64,000 nt of DNA from Gerris lacustris (GCA_951217055.1 OX578276.1:64791144-64855143); one strand, 5' to 3'. Shown: positions 36,576-46,249, counted from the first letter of the stretch. The notes: generated by a model from the sequence alone, not told the origin. Numbers and translations are program-made.

Positions 36576-39500
36576 ATGGGCAGCAGTGGGAGTAAAGGAA
36601 TAAGAAAAACAAGCACGAAAAATATGAAAGGTAAGTTGCCCATTATTTTTAATGATGACTGGAAGATTCGATGCCTAGTCGATTCAGGGAGTACAAGCAC
36701 GCTAGTTAGCAAGAAAGCACTCACGGCAGGGAGAGTTAGAAGCGAAGTTTATCCGTGCCAGTGTGTTATGACTACGGTCGCAGGAGATCGGACCCTAGAA
36801 GGCGAAGTCGAGATTGGACTAAAACCCCTAACGGGAATAGGGAAGAAGGTGATTGCTCATGTGGTACCAGTGTTAAGTGGGAAGTATGATCTCATCATAG
36901 GTTGTGATGTATTAGAAAAGGTGGGAGCCCAGCTACATCGGGGGAAAACTAAGTGGAAGATCTTGTTGGGAAAGAAGAAATATGCAGTTGAGGAACTGGC
37001 AGAACTAGGGAAAGGGTTTATTGGTGCACTTGGACTGGAGAGTGGCGAGATAAGTCAGATATTCCTAAAAGAATTTGCCGATGTGTTCCACCAGGAGGGA
37101 CAACCGTTGACAGTCACTGGCAGAGTCAGACACGACTTGGAATTAGACTCGTCGCGGCCAGTTTATGTGAAGCCTAGACGGTATCCGCAGGTAATGCGAG
37201 AGGTGATTAAAGAGCAAATAGCGGAGCTGCTAGAGACTGGAGTCATTCGTCACAGCACATCAGAATTTAATAGTCCAATATGGGTGGTCCCTAAACAAAG
37301 CTTAGAGGAAGGAAAACCTAGGTATAGGATGGTTGTTGACTTCAGAGAACTGAACAAGCGAACTAGGACCGAGAGGTACCCTCTACCTAGACTAGAAGAC
37401 ATATTAGACAGAATGAGTGGGTCCACAATATTCAGCGTCATCGACCTCAAGGCCGGATACCACCAAATTAGAATGAGAGAAGAGGATATCCATAAAACGG
37501 CTTTCAGCTTCGAACGTGGGCACTATGAGTTCTTGCGTATGCCATTCGGCCTGAAAAATTCCCCTGCGACATTCCAGCGTCTTATGGATGAGTTCCTGGA
37601 GGGTCTTAGCGACGAATATTGCCAAGTTTACATGGACGACATTGTGGTCTTCAGTGCTGACCTGGATCAACACCTAATGCACTTACGACAGCTGGGGAGA
37701 AGACTAAGAGAATTCGGATTGAAGGCTTCACCTGAGAAATCGAAGCTGTGCCTCAGGGAGGTAATATATATGGGACACATTATTTCTGGACAAGGAGTCC
37801 AACCCAACCCTGAAAAGATTGCCGCCATCAACGATTTATCTGTACCAAAAGGCCTAAAAGAAATCCGTCGGTTCCTAGGCATGGTAGGGTACTACAGAAG
37901 GTTTATTCCGGGATTTGCTGAGCTTGCAAGACCGTTGACAGTTTCTACGAGGAAAGGAGAGAATAAAAGCAGCGAGGAGGAAGTTGCCGCAAGTGTGAAA
38001 GCATTCAAACATGCCCTGTGCAATGCACCCGTATTAAAATACCCTGAGTTTGATAAGGAATTTATCATCACAACAGATGCTAGCCAAGTGGCCATGGGAG
38101 CGGTGTTAGCCCAGGAGGAAGAGGGACAAGAAAAGCCAATAGCGTATGCAAGTAAACAGTTCACACCGGCGGAAGAAAGATACAGTGCTATCGAAAGGGA
38201 ACTGTTAGCCGTAGTATGGGCGGTCGAGCAATTCCGACCTTACGTGTTCGGACGGAAGTTCACCATAAAGACAGACCACAAACCACTTTTAGGGGTACAT
38301 AAGCTCCAAGAAACCTCCGCCAGGGTGACCAAGTGGAAAGAGAAGCTAGCTGCCTACGACTTTGAGGTAAGACATGTTAAGGGCACTGAGAACGTGGTAG
38401 CCGACTGCTTGTCGCGTCCTATTGAGGTGGCTACAGGGGAACTTACCCCATCAAGAGTCAAATTGGATAAAAGAAATCAAGTCGTTAACAAGCACCGACA
38501 TCAGCTCATCCTGGAGACAGGTAACAGATTATCAAGGAAGCTTCATCAGTATGGACCAATAACGACTGCTACTATACAACGAGGGACTGGGACAAAGCAA
38601 GATGATTCGGTGAAATTCCTTAACGAGATGTTGCATCGAGGAAAGGAGTATGCAGTGTACTCTGAGGACACATCGTGGTTAGAGGACCTTGAAAAAGCGT
38701 GGAAGGAAGGACAGTTAAATGAAGGAGTCCATCTAGTAATTTACAGCTCTAGAGTAACGACCATTGAGGACCCAAGGGAACAGCATAAAGTAATTAAAAG
38801 TTACCACTCGGGTAAAACAAACCATCGAGGCTTAGCGGAAACACTTGCTAGACTGGAAAGGGAATACTATTGGTTGGGAATGAAAAAGACAATAGAAGAT
38901 TTCATACGAGAATGCCCAGTATGCGGTGCGGCAAAGTACGACAGAGCCCCATTACGGACAGAACAAATGCTCACCCCAACACCTGAGAACCACGGTGAGG
39001 TCGTAGAAGTAGACATATTCTATTTCAACAAGCAGAAGGTGCTCACCACCATTGACGTATTTTCAAAATTAGCTTCTGCCAGAATAATACCCAATAAATC
39101 CGCTGAGACAATCAGACAAGGACTTCTTTGGTACACAGGTCAGCAGGGATGTCCGAAGGAGTTTAGAATGGATCGTGGATGTGAGTTTGTTAATGCAAAA
39201 GTGAAAGATCTTCTGAAGGAATTAGGTATAGCTGTACACTTCACAACAACAGGGCATAGTCAATCACACGGTACAATCGAACGTCTGCATAGTACGCTAA
39301 CAGAGCATCTCCACTTGTTGCACGTAGGCAAAGGAATGGAAGGCGAGGAAGCTTTAGCTAGGGCAGTGTTGGCCTACAACGAAAGCATTCACTCAGCAAC
39401 AGGATATACACCACTGGAGGTTGCAATGGGAAAAGTAAACCCTATGGAGATCAGAAGGAGACTTCAAGAGGAGAAACAGCGACGGGTAACAACTTACAAT

Positions 39501-39737
39501 CAACGTTTGTCCGATAAGCGGGCGGAGCTAATTAACGTGGGTATGCGTGTCTATCGACGAAACCCATGCAAGCGAACGAAATCTGATGTACGTTTCTTAG
39601 GGCCTTACAGAGTTGTGGAGGTACTTGACAAAAATAGAATAAAGGTGGTTTTGGAAAAGAAGGGAGCTCGACCTGTAGTGGTCCATCGGCAAGACTTAAA
39701 AAGTACTGTCCCTCAAGACAACGCATTACCATTATAA
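36576..39737 (+). CDS. pol: Ty3/gypsy Pol polyprotein, uninterrupted
   Basis: 1053 residues without a stop or frameshift. Protease: LVDSGST with the DSG catalytic triad at 36-38 and a DLIIGCDVL flap near 110. Reverse transcriptase: RYRMVVDFRELNKRT near 250, FSVIDLKAGYHQI, then YMDD at 352-355. RNase H: ITTDASQ with D501 and later YSAIERELLAVVWA. Integrase: zinc finger H744, H750, C780 and C783, and catalytic D813, D866 and E902 with D35E spacing. The C-terminal end has a short basic domain. No env-like frame follows. Codons are GC-balanced, unlike the AT-rich flanks. The intact frame shows a recent insertion, although the element lacks its 5' half and cannot be autonomous as it stands. Confidence 0.95.
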   Translation: MGSSGSKGIRKTSTKNMKGKLPIIFNDDWKIRCLVDSGSTSTLVSKKALTAGRVRSEVYPCQCVMTTVAGDRTLEGEVEIGLKPLTGIGKKVIAHVVPVLSGKYDLIIGCDVLEKVGAQLHRGKTKWKILLGKKKYAVEELAELGKGFIGALGLESGEISQIFLKEFADVFHQEGQPLTVTGRVRHDLELDSSRPVYVKPRRYPQVMREVIKEQIAELLETGVIRHSTSEFNSPIWVVPKQSLEEGKPRYRMVVDFRELNKRTRTERYPLPRLEDILDRMSGSTIFSVIDLKAGYHQIRMREEDIHKTAFSFERGHYEFLRMPFGLKNSPATFQRLMDEFLEGLSDEYCQVYMDDIVVFSADLDQHLMHLRQLGRRLREFGLKASPEKSKLCLREVIYMGHIISGQGVQPNPEKIAAINDLSVPKGLKEIRRFLGMVGYYRRFIPGFAELARPLTVSTRKGENKSSEEEVAASVKAFKHALCNAPVLKYPEFDKEFIITTDASQVAMGAVLAQEEEGQEKPIAYASKQFTPAEERYSAIERELLAVVWAVEQFRPYVFGRKFTIKTDHKPLLGVHKLQETSARVTKWKEKLAAYDFEVRHVKGTENVVADCLSRPIEVATGELTPSRVKLDKRNQVVNKHRHQLILETGNRLSRKLHQYGPITTATIQRGTGTKQDDSVKFLNEMLHRGKEYAVYSEDTSWLEDLEKAWKEGQLNEGVHLVIYSSRVTTIEDPREQHKVIKSYHSGKTNHRGLAETLARLEREYYWLGMKKTIEDFIRECPVCGAAKYDRAPLRTEQMLTPTPENHGEVVEVDIFYFNKQKVLTTIDVFSKLASARIIPNKSAETIRQGLLWYTGQQGCPKEFRMDRGCEFVNAKVKDLLKELGIAVHFTTTGHSQSHGTIERLHSTLTEHLHLLHVGKGMEGEEALARAVLAYNESIHSATGYTPLEVAMGKVNPMEIRRRLQEEKQRRVTTYNQRLSDKRAELINVGMRVYRRNPCKRTKSDVRFLGPYRVVEVLDKNRIKVVLEKKGARPVVVHRQDLKSTVPQDNALPL

Positions 39738-39884
39738 TTATGTTAGTTAATTTATTTGTTTCTTTTTTTTTATTATTGTTTCGGTTTTTATTACTTATTG
39801 TCCATTCAAGTTTTTTTTTGGTTTTTTTTCTTCTTCTTTTCTCTACTTAGTATTGTGACTTAGTATAAGATGATAGTGAAGACT

Positions 39885-40093
39885 AGGAGGGGGGAGTTAA
39901 GGACCCCTAGGATGACACCTCTATCTTAGTCTTCCCTATCACCTTGTTTGTTTTGTTTACATGTCACCTAGCTGTCACTTTCAATAAATAAAGTTAGTCT
40001 TGTTTTGACACTCGTGTAGGAAGGCTGTTGTTTTTGTGAAATAAACATTTCTCTTACTTAAAAGACTTTTTAATTGATCTCAGTCTAATTAAT
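39885..40093 (+). mobile_element. Polypurine tract and candidate 3' LTR of the gypsy element
   Basis: AGGAGGGGGGAG at 39885-39896 is a polypurine tract 148 nt after the Pol stop. The LTR would start with AGTTAAGGACCCC or shortly after; AGTTA starts are known for gypsy-group LTRs. AATAAA signals occur at 39983 and near 40040. The sequence ends in TAATT just before a (TA)n tract. With no 5' LTR to compare, the end at about 40093 is a guess. Confidence 0.5.
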
Positions 40094-40094
40094 T

Positions 40095-40118
40095 TATATA
40101 TATATATATATATATATT
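40095..40118. repeat. (TA)n tract between gypsy LTR and Penelope-like element
   Basis: About 12 TA units directly abutting the inverted repeat that begins the PLE fragment. Confidence 0.85.
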
Positions 40119-40160
40119 ATCAATTGAGGATATCCCTACCGTCAATACTTGCTTGATCTA

Positions 40161-40214
40161 GAGATCACTGGACCGGTTTCGGCTAAACGCCATCATCAGC
40201 AGAGTCGAAGTCTC
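40161..40214 (-). ncRNA. Hammerhead-like ribozyme of the Penelope-like element
   Basis: Minus strand order: GAGA and CUG (stem I strand), CUGAUGA core, UGGC-GUUUA-GCC as stem II with one extra U, GAA, ACCGGU as a loop-less palindromic stem III, GUC cleavage triplet, CAG and UCUC closing stem I. Hammerheads with very short stem III are described from Penelope-like elements, and the position near the 3' end fits. The extra U next to the core is unusual, so activity is uncertain. Confidence 0.55.
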
Positions 40215-40624
40215 TCGTAGCACTCAACACACTTATCGAGTCTACATGAGAGAATGAAGTTGGAAAGGTGGAGGCAGATGAAGATATATATAAAAGAAGT
40301 AGGATAAGGAAATACCCATGAGATGGGGGTGTCAGGTGCACAGACGGCGAAGAAACAAAGGGAAGAGTGCGCGAAAAAGAAGATGATGCAATGAAGGGAA
40401 GGTTGCGTAGAGGGATGATGCAATAGACGAAAGGGTTGAATAGAGACAAGGCGATGTAATAGAGTGAAGGGTGGGCGACGGACAGAGATGATGTAAAGAA
40501 CCATAAGAGTTGGCATAGAGAAAAAAAGAAAATGATGATTTTGGGAGGGGAAGAATATGTGAAGAATAATAAGAGAAAAAGTTGAGAAATTGATGAAGAA
40601 AAAAGAGATGGGTGTTCGAAAAGT

Positions 40625-40957
40625 TCAGTCTAGTCTAGGTCTTTTACTTAGCGTATGCGTTAAAGTTGTGTCGTCTCGTTTACGTTTGTTGGTTGGTGGT
40701 TTAAGTGCTGAAAATGTTACGTCAGAGTTAGTGAGTAATTGTTAGTTAATTAAGGTCTTGTTGGTCGTCCTATGTTTGTAAATTTCAAGTTTTTCAAGTA
40801 TGTCGAGTCTTGGTCCTTTCTGTTCTTTGTGCAATAATGTCATTGATTGGTCAATTGTCGTCGGTTCGTGTCCGTGTTTGCGTAGGTGGTTAGCGAAGTT
40901 AGAGTCTGTTCTATTGTATATGTAAGATCGTATGTGTTCTTTATACCTAGTTTGTAC
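40625..40957 (-). pseudogene. Penelope-like protein, C-terminal end of GIY-YIG endonuclease
   Basis: On the minus strand from about 40957 a continuous frame reads RYKEHIRSYIYNRTDSNFA, NHLRKHGHEPTTI, then LHKEQKGPRLDILEKLEIYK and TNKTLIN. RYKEH, SNFANHL..HGH and LDILEKLEIYK are hallmarks of the GIY-YIG domain end of Penelope-like retroelements. One TAA at 40742-40744 interrupts the frame, which otherwise runs on to a second stop at 40625. The reverse transcriptase and the GIY-YIG catalytic start are absent. In intact PLEs this endonuclease nicks the target DNA to prime reverse transcription. Confidence 0.85.
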
Positions 40958-41008
40958 GGTAGGGATATCCTCAATTGATAACGTACAAACTTGCGGTAAC
41001 TACTCAAA

Positions 41009-41012
<4 letters not shown>

Positions 41013-41047
<35 letters not shown>
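41013..41047. repeat. (TA)n tract
   Basis: About 17 TA units between the PLE fragment and the second hammerhead repeat block. Confidence 0.9.
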
Positions 41048-41052
<5 letters not shown>

Positions 41053-41421
41053 GGTGTCTCTCACTACACAAATTGTGTACCTTATTGCAGTGTGCAAAAC
41101 ACGGTATTACATTGCTGATTTGTTTTGCCAGCCAAGCAAGAATGGCGGTGTGAGAGCACGCTCGTCTCTGATAAAGCCCTATACCTGATCTTCTTGAGTT
41201 GGTATAGGTCCAGAGTTGGGTGGGCATCGTCGGGCCCCTGATGTGTCGGACGCGACGAAACGATGCAGGACATGGCGTAATGCCGAGCCAACATCTTTGT
41301 GACGTATTGTCTAGTGTTGGAACAGCTCCTATGTGTCACGCATGCGTGGCACATCCCTTGGTGTCTCTCACTACACAAATTGTGTACCTTATTGCAGTGT
41401 GCAAAACACGGTATTACATTG

Positions 41422-41426
<5 letters not shown>
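41048..41426 (+). repeat. Hammerhead-ribozyme tandem repeat, block 2
   Basis: CCCTTGGTGTCTCTCACTAC begins at 41048 and again at 41354, a 306-bp period, so one full unit and a 73-bp partial unit are present. The sequence is a close match to block 1 at 35400-35703. Both outer ends run straight into (TA)n tracts. Short frames inside the unit are not genes. Confidence 0.8.
41224..41266 (+). ncRNA. Hammerhead ribozyme motif (unit D), core mutated
   Basis: Stem III (GCAUCGU/ACGAUGC), GUC, GGGCCC, stem II and GAAA are as in unit B, but the core reads CUGAUGU instead of CUGAUGA. The last core A is essential in known hammerheads, so this copy should be inactive. Confidence 0.65.

Positions 41427-41516
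<90 letters not shown>
41427..41516. repeat. (TA)45 microsatellite
   Basis: Ninety bases of TA, bordering hammerhead repeat block 2. Confidence 0.95.
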
Positions 41517-41518
<2 letters not shown>

Positions 41519-42556
41519 ACAATTTTCTCAATGAGTGTTTCTAATACATATAAATATAGATTATACATTAAAGTTCACTACAGGCTCCTTTTCTAAATTG
41601 TCCAATCAATTATCTTAGGTTTAACCCTGAAACCCATTTTTTTAGCCTCAGACAACATATTTTTCCTTTCAAAGCTTGTGTTTTCTAAAGTATATTTTAA
41701 AGTGTTACAGAAAAGAGCTTATGGTTTAAGGGAGGGAAAACACAAAGAAGCGAGAGTAATCTAGTGTGACGCCCAGGCATTAGCTAATGGACGTCTTAGC
41801 CGCTATACAACTCAATATAAATACCTTGAGCAACCCTTCCCTATTTTTAAGCTTTTCCTCCTTAAATATCCTATACATCATTAGAGCTCACTTTTTTTCA
41901 CAGTCAACCCTTAAATATTGTCAGCTATAAAAAAGGATATAAATAAATTGTTCTACTTTCACATCAGGGAAACACTTTCTGTAAGTAAATCTGTTTATAG
42001 TCCAAGCAACAAAGGTAAAAATATGGTATAACCTCCGATTTCCATGAAGATGCATCGATTTTCATGAAATTTTGTAAATAAGCTCTACTTACCCTTCAGA
42101 TCAAAATCTACCCTATGCCGATATGTGCTTTTTATTATGAAGGGTGAAAACTACCCCTTATTGCAAAAAATAGATCAAATTAGAAATTGAAGCATATAAT
42201 AAGTTAAAAAAAACACTTACAGGGCTAGAATTAAGGTTGTTCGATGCTTCAATATACTATTTATCATTTTTCAACCCTTTCTGACTTATTTCATCCCTCA
42301 TACAGCACTTCAGTTAATATAACATCTTTAACCGTATCTAAATTTCCAACCCTTATCAATCAACCCTTACAAAAAAAAAGAAAAAAAAAATGAAAAAAAT
42401 CTTTTAAGGATATTATATTTTTACAAAAATTTGAAATGCATGGAAGGAATATTTTAATGAAAAATTGTTATCCGATATTTAATTAAATTTGTAATATTTT
42501 ATTTGACATAAAAGTGAAAAAAACGAAATGAGTCAATACATAAAATAGAATTAAAT

Positions 42557-43145
42557 TAAAAGTCATCGCCATCGTCAATATCGGTATTTTCGTTTTCTTC
42601 CTCATCTAAATCCATTATTGAAGCACAATTCTGGCAATTTTGACCAGCACATTTACCGCAAGTAGAGTTGCAAAAATATCAAACTTTACGGCAGCCACAT
42701 GACCCTAATTTAAATTTAATTAATATAATTAAATTTGAAATATAATTTGCAAAAGTTTTGCGGGTACAAGATTTCTCCGGAGCCTGATGGGTTGCAAAGA
42801 TCCCTCTACTGTAGTCCACCCCCAATCAGTTGGATCACTGTTTTTATTTTCAAGCCAAACTTGAACTTGGTAGTAGCATCTTTAAATATGCTCGTTGAGA
42901 GCATCCACTGTGGGAACGAGGGATGACAATTTCACTTGGTGATTGCATTAATGAAGGACTCATATCTCATTTTTTCAGTAAATTCTGGCAAGTCTTTAAT
43001 GTTTTGCATTTTGTTTAGTTGCGAGTCTTTAGGAGCTCCATATAAAATTATTGAATTGTACATACCGGCTTCTAGAATTTGTTCTGTTTTGGAGGTACTG
43101 CTGTAAAATATCTCTGCCTTTTCTCTTAAATCTGCCCTTTTTCCA
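42557..43145 (-). pseudogene. Decayed Cys-rich (CXC-like) protein of an arthropod multicopy family
   Basis: Minus-strand pieces in shifting frames: EKAEIFYSSTSKTEQILEAG, MYNSIILYGAPKDSQLNK, ESFINA, then a region around a VQVWLE-like stretch and a tryptophan-rich spot, and finally GSCGCRKV, a stop, and YFCNSTCGKCAGQNCQNC. The end is an acidic tail MDLDEEENENTDIDDGDDF. The spacing C-x-C...C-x3-C-x2-C-x4-C-x2-C resembles a zinc-binding Cys-rich domain that I recall at the C-terminus of many uncharacterised insect proteins. Its place inside a long-TIR element suggests that the family is transposon-borne. Two or more frameshifts and at least two stops make it non-functional. Confidence 0.55.
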
Positions 43146-43149
43146 TAAT

Positions 43150-44160
43150 TTCAAAAAATTTCTTTATACCTTTATTACAAAATGTATGTATGGCTTTATC
43201 TCAGTTAATTGTTAAGCAAATGGGTTGTTCAATAGCTCATTTTATAGGGGATTTCATTACCTACACGCTTATTAAAGTTAAACATTTTTTCAGCCCTTCA
43301 ATTTTAAAAGGGCATCGTATAAAGGGCTCTAAATCGGCACCAGTCACACGCTAATGTGAATTTTAAAAGGTCATATCTCGGTTAATTTTTAAGCTACAGA
43401 AAATTAAAAAAAAATGTTCAGTAAAAAATACTAACTTTTTTTCTCTAGTGATTTTTACGTATTTTTGATAGTTTTTAATTATTTTGAAAAAAAATACGAT
43501 TTTTTTTTCAAATTTGAAAAATGCTTCATCCACTTTAAACATACTTTTTTTCAGAATCAAGCATTCTAAATTGTTCAAACTTCTGGATACTATTGCTGGA
43601 GCATAAATAAAGTAAATCATAGGTGAATTATCCTTTATAAATAATTAGGGCAGAAATGCCAAGGGTATTATTGTCGTTTTTTCCACAAAAAAAATTGTAT
43701 CTATCTTATTTTCGTCATAACTCTCTTAGTTTTTGTACTAAAGAGTTCTACAACATCTCATTTTAAAGCTTATTTAAAGTACTTTAAGAAAGGTAAACAC
43801 CCCCCATTTTCCCCATAAAATTGACCGTTTTTCTGTTATTTAATGTTCAATTTCAACTATTTTCGTTCGATAAAAATTTTTAACGTTTAAAAAGAAATGG
43901 TAAGTAGAGTATTGGGTCTACAGCGAAACTAAAAAACTAAATAAGTTTCATTTTTACACCTTATAGTGTTTTCGATAAAATGAAGACTATTTGAGTTATT
44001 CGTGAAAAACCGATTAAAAGCGTAATTTTTTTTACGATTTTCAATCACGAATAAGTCAAAAACTATTGAGTTCTCAAAAAAACTCTATAGAACATTTTTT
44101 GCTTAAAATATGTGTCTCTATCCATTTGTGAGGTTATTTTGAATATAAAAATTCTCACCC
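43150..44160. other. Non-coding interior of the long-TIR element
   Basis: AT-rich sequence with repeated phrases of the kind seen in element untranslated regions. No domain is recognised. Confidence 0.45.
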
Positions 44161-44744
44161 CCGAGTTGGGGTGGTATCCATCCCCAGGGTAAAAGCACAC
44201 ATCGGCATAGGGTAGATTTTGTTTATTGAGTTATTCCCTACCTACTGTTAAAATTTCAAGAAAATCGATGCGTCTTCATGGAATTCGGAGGTGAAAACCT
44301 TGGGAGCCTGGACTGTTATATGAAGCTTCATAAGTATTAAGTTTGTCAATTTTCTTATTTAAATTTACCTATTAGCTATATTACATATTGAAAATGATAT
44401 ATAATATAATCACGTTTAGTTATTACTTTCTTATGTGCAGATATCAGTAGATAAGCCATAGCGACAAAACGTACAGGGTGTACAATGTATGTTATGATAC
44501 TTTAATTAACCTGTACATATAACTTCCTTTCGTGAATATATCGGTGCTTTTAAATATAAATGTGTTTTTAAATAAACATATTGTTAATTCATTCGTAAGT
44601 AGTAGTAGTAGTCTAGTACTACCTACTAGAACGGGTAGGACGAACCTAGCAATTAGGCCATCTTTTAGGCCCATTTTACGCCCCGTGGTGGAAGAGTTAC
44701 ATCTACTTCACACATCATACATTTGTACATTGTACCGCCGAAGC

Positions 44745-45062
44745 GAGTATGGTGTGGTCATTAGTAAGCTATATAAGCGTGCGTCAAAGCGTGGGGGAAG
44801 AGTGCCCCATAGGGGGTGTCCCTCGCCCTGCCTTGTCCTCGAACCATAGATACAAATCACATCATCATGACACGGATCGGACCAACATCAAAGAGTGGGG
44901 GAAGAGTGCCCCATTGGGGGTGTCCCTCGCCCTTCACCGTCCGCGATTCATAGATGCAATTTAGAGTATCATGGCACGGGATCGAACTCACATCTCGAGT
45001 CGCCTCGACTTATTGATAGCTGAGCGAGCGCCTTAAGACCCTCGGCCATGCTAGCTCCCCAC
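44745..45062 (-). repeat. tRNA-Leu-derived SINE with duplicated tail
   Basis: On the minus strand 45062 to 44980 starts GGGGAGCTAGCATGGCCGAG, with ATGGCCGAG..GTCTTAAGGCGC typical of a Leu/Ser-type tRNA head (A box), and contains GAGTTCGATCCC (B box). The tail carries two copies of a ~100-bp unit with GGGGGAAGAGTGCCCCAT, at about 44790 and 44893. A real tRNA is unlikely because the 3' stem does not close cleanly. Confidence 0.65.
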
Positions 45063-45177
45063 TCGTAAGTAAGAAATAGACAAGTTTCCTTTATAGTTGT
45101 TTGAAACACTTCGTCAACTCATTCCTGGAGTCACTATCTCCTGAATATATTCAACAACGTATTGGATATAGAAGCCA

Positions 45178-45191
45178 CCCCCCCCCCCCCC
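45178..45191. repeat. C14 homopolymer
   Basis: One of five C runs of 14-19 bases in this AT-rich window; the others are 12258-12274, 25933-25951, 53035-53051 and 62992-63006. Confidence 0.9.
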
Positions 45192-45715
45192 TTCCTATCT
45201 TGGTCAACCATAAATCTAACACACTTCTTTAAGGATGATCCTACAACCTCAAAAGAACTATAGAGGCCTCTTTCTGCTTAACTTTACTTGAACAATCATA
45301 TATCGACTAATGAAATGGTCTGAGTTATGTGTTATTTTACCAATGGGACAATTAGGTTTTAGGCAAAAGGTTGCTTAGAAAATTCCCTTTTTTTACTTAC
45401 TTTTACTTTTGTGGGCCTTTATCAATCGTCCTGACGCATTCACAAGAGACTTGGATCTCTTCAAAAACAGCTACAACGATCTTATCCCCTCTTAAAATAA
45501 CCACGAATTCTCTAAAGACATTGAACAAATTCTCAACAGCACTTACCGATAAAATACTCAGACTACCGTATAAATTGCATGTTCTGCTCACAAGGCGAAT
45601 CATATCTACACTACAGAGTAAATATTAATGTATTAAAATGTTTCTCTCAAGTGAGGCTAAATTCTCCCAAATTGATAAGGCTGTATATTGGTAAACAAAA
45701 AAAACCACTTTGAAC

Positions 45716-45919
45716 GGTAAATATGTCGTATCTGACCCACTTTGACTAAATAACTATTAAGAAAAAGGGATGTTTAGTCTAATGTACATTGGGACAAATG
45801 AATATCACACATTTGTATATAAAAGTTTGATATTCCTTTGTCCCAATGCACATTAGACTAAATATTCCTTTATCGTAGTAGTTATTTAGATAAAGTGACA
45901 TAGATACGACATATTTACC
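45716..45919. mobile_element. Hairpin MITE with exact 8-bp target-site duplication
   Basis: Arms of about 88 bp (GGTAAATATGTCGTATCT... inward to CATTGGGACAAA) are inverted copies of each other and make up nearly all of the 204-bp element. It is bracketed by CTTTGAAC at 45708-45715 and 45920-45927. An 8-bp duplication points to the hAT superfamily. No coding capacity. Confidence 0.85.
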
Positions 45920-46249
45920 CTTTGAACTCCTGAAATCGGTCCCCTCTGTAAAAATTACTCTGATTGCCTAACCTACTTTTTTTAAATGTCCAAAGATGTC
46001 AACTCTAAGAGAAATGTACATTGAACCTTTCAGTCTTGAAACTGATAAAACTAACTTTTTCTCCAGATTAAATTTTCTTTACCAGCACACAATCCAAGCA
46101 TTGCAAAAGAGGAATTTAATTGATTTTTAAGATTCAACTGTATTTTATATTTTATTATTAATGACTGTATTTATTTTTATGTCTGTATTCAACAACTTCT
46201 TGCAGAAAAATGTTTTGTTTTTTTAGCAAATAAAGAATTTAATTAATTT

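Larger units (their letters stand above)
40119..40979 (-). mobile_element. 5'-truncated Penelope-like element with inverted ends
   Basis: ATCAATTGAGGATATCCCTA at 40119 and its inverted copy ending at 40979 bracket an 861-bp fragment. It holds, on the minus strand, the C-terminal end of a PLE protein (40625-40957), a purine-rich stretch with GATGATG-type repeats about 36 bp apart (40380-40500), and a hammerhead-like motif near its 3' end. PLEs often carry such partial inverted copies of their pseudo-LTR when truncated. Both sides adjoin (TA)n tracts. Confidence 0.75.
42000..44313. mobile_element. DNA transposon-like element with long terminal inverted repeats (~150 bp)
   Basis: The left end (GTCCAAGC at 42000) and the inverted right end (GTCCAGGC, ending at 44313) match over about 150 bp, including CATGAAGA.GCATCGATTTTC and AAAATCTACCCTATGCCGAT. 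The length is 2314 bp. Outside the ends, TGTTTATA on the left and TGTTATA on the right resemble a degenerate target duplication. Inside, on the minus strand, lies the decayed Cys-rich protein of 42557-43145; the rest is AT-rich with stops. The superfamily is not recognised. Confidence 0.65.
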
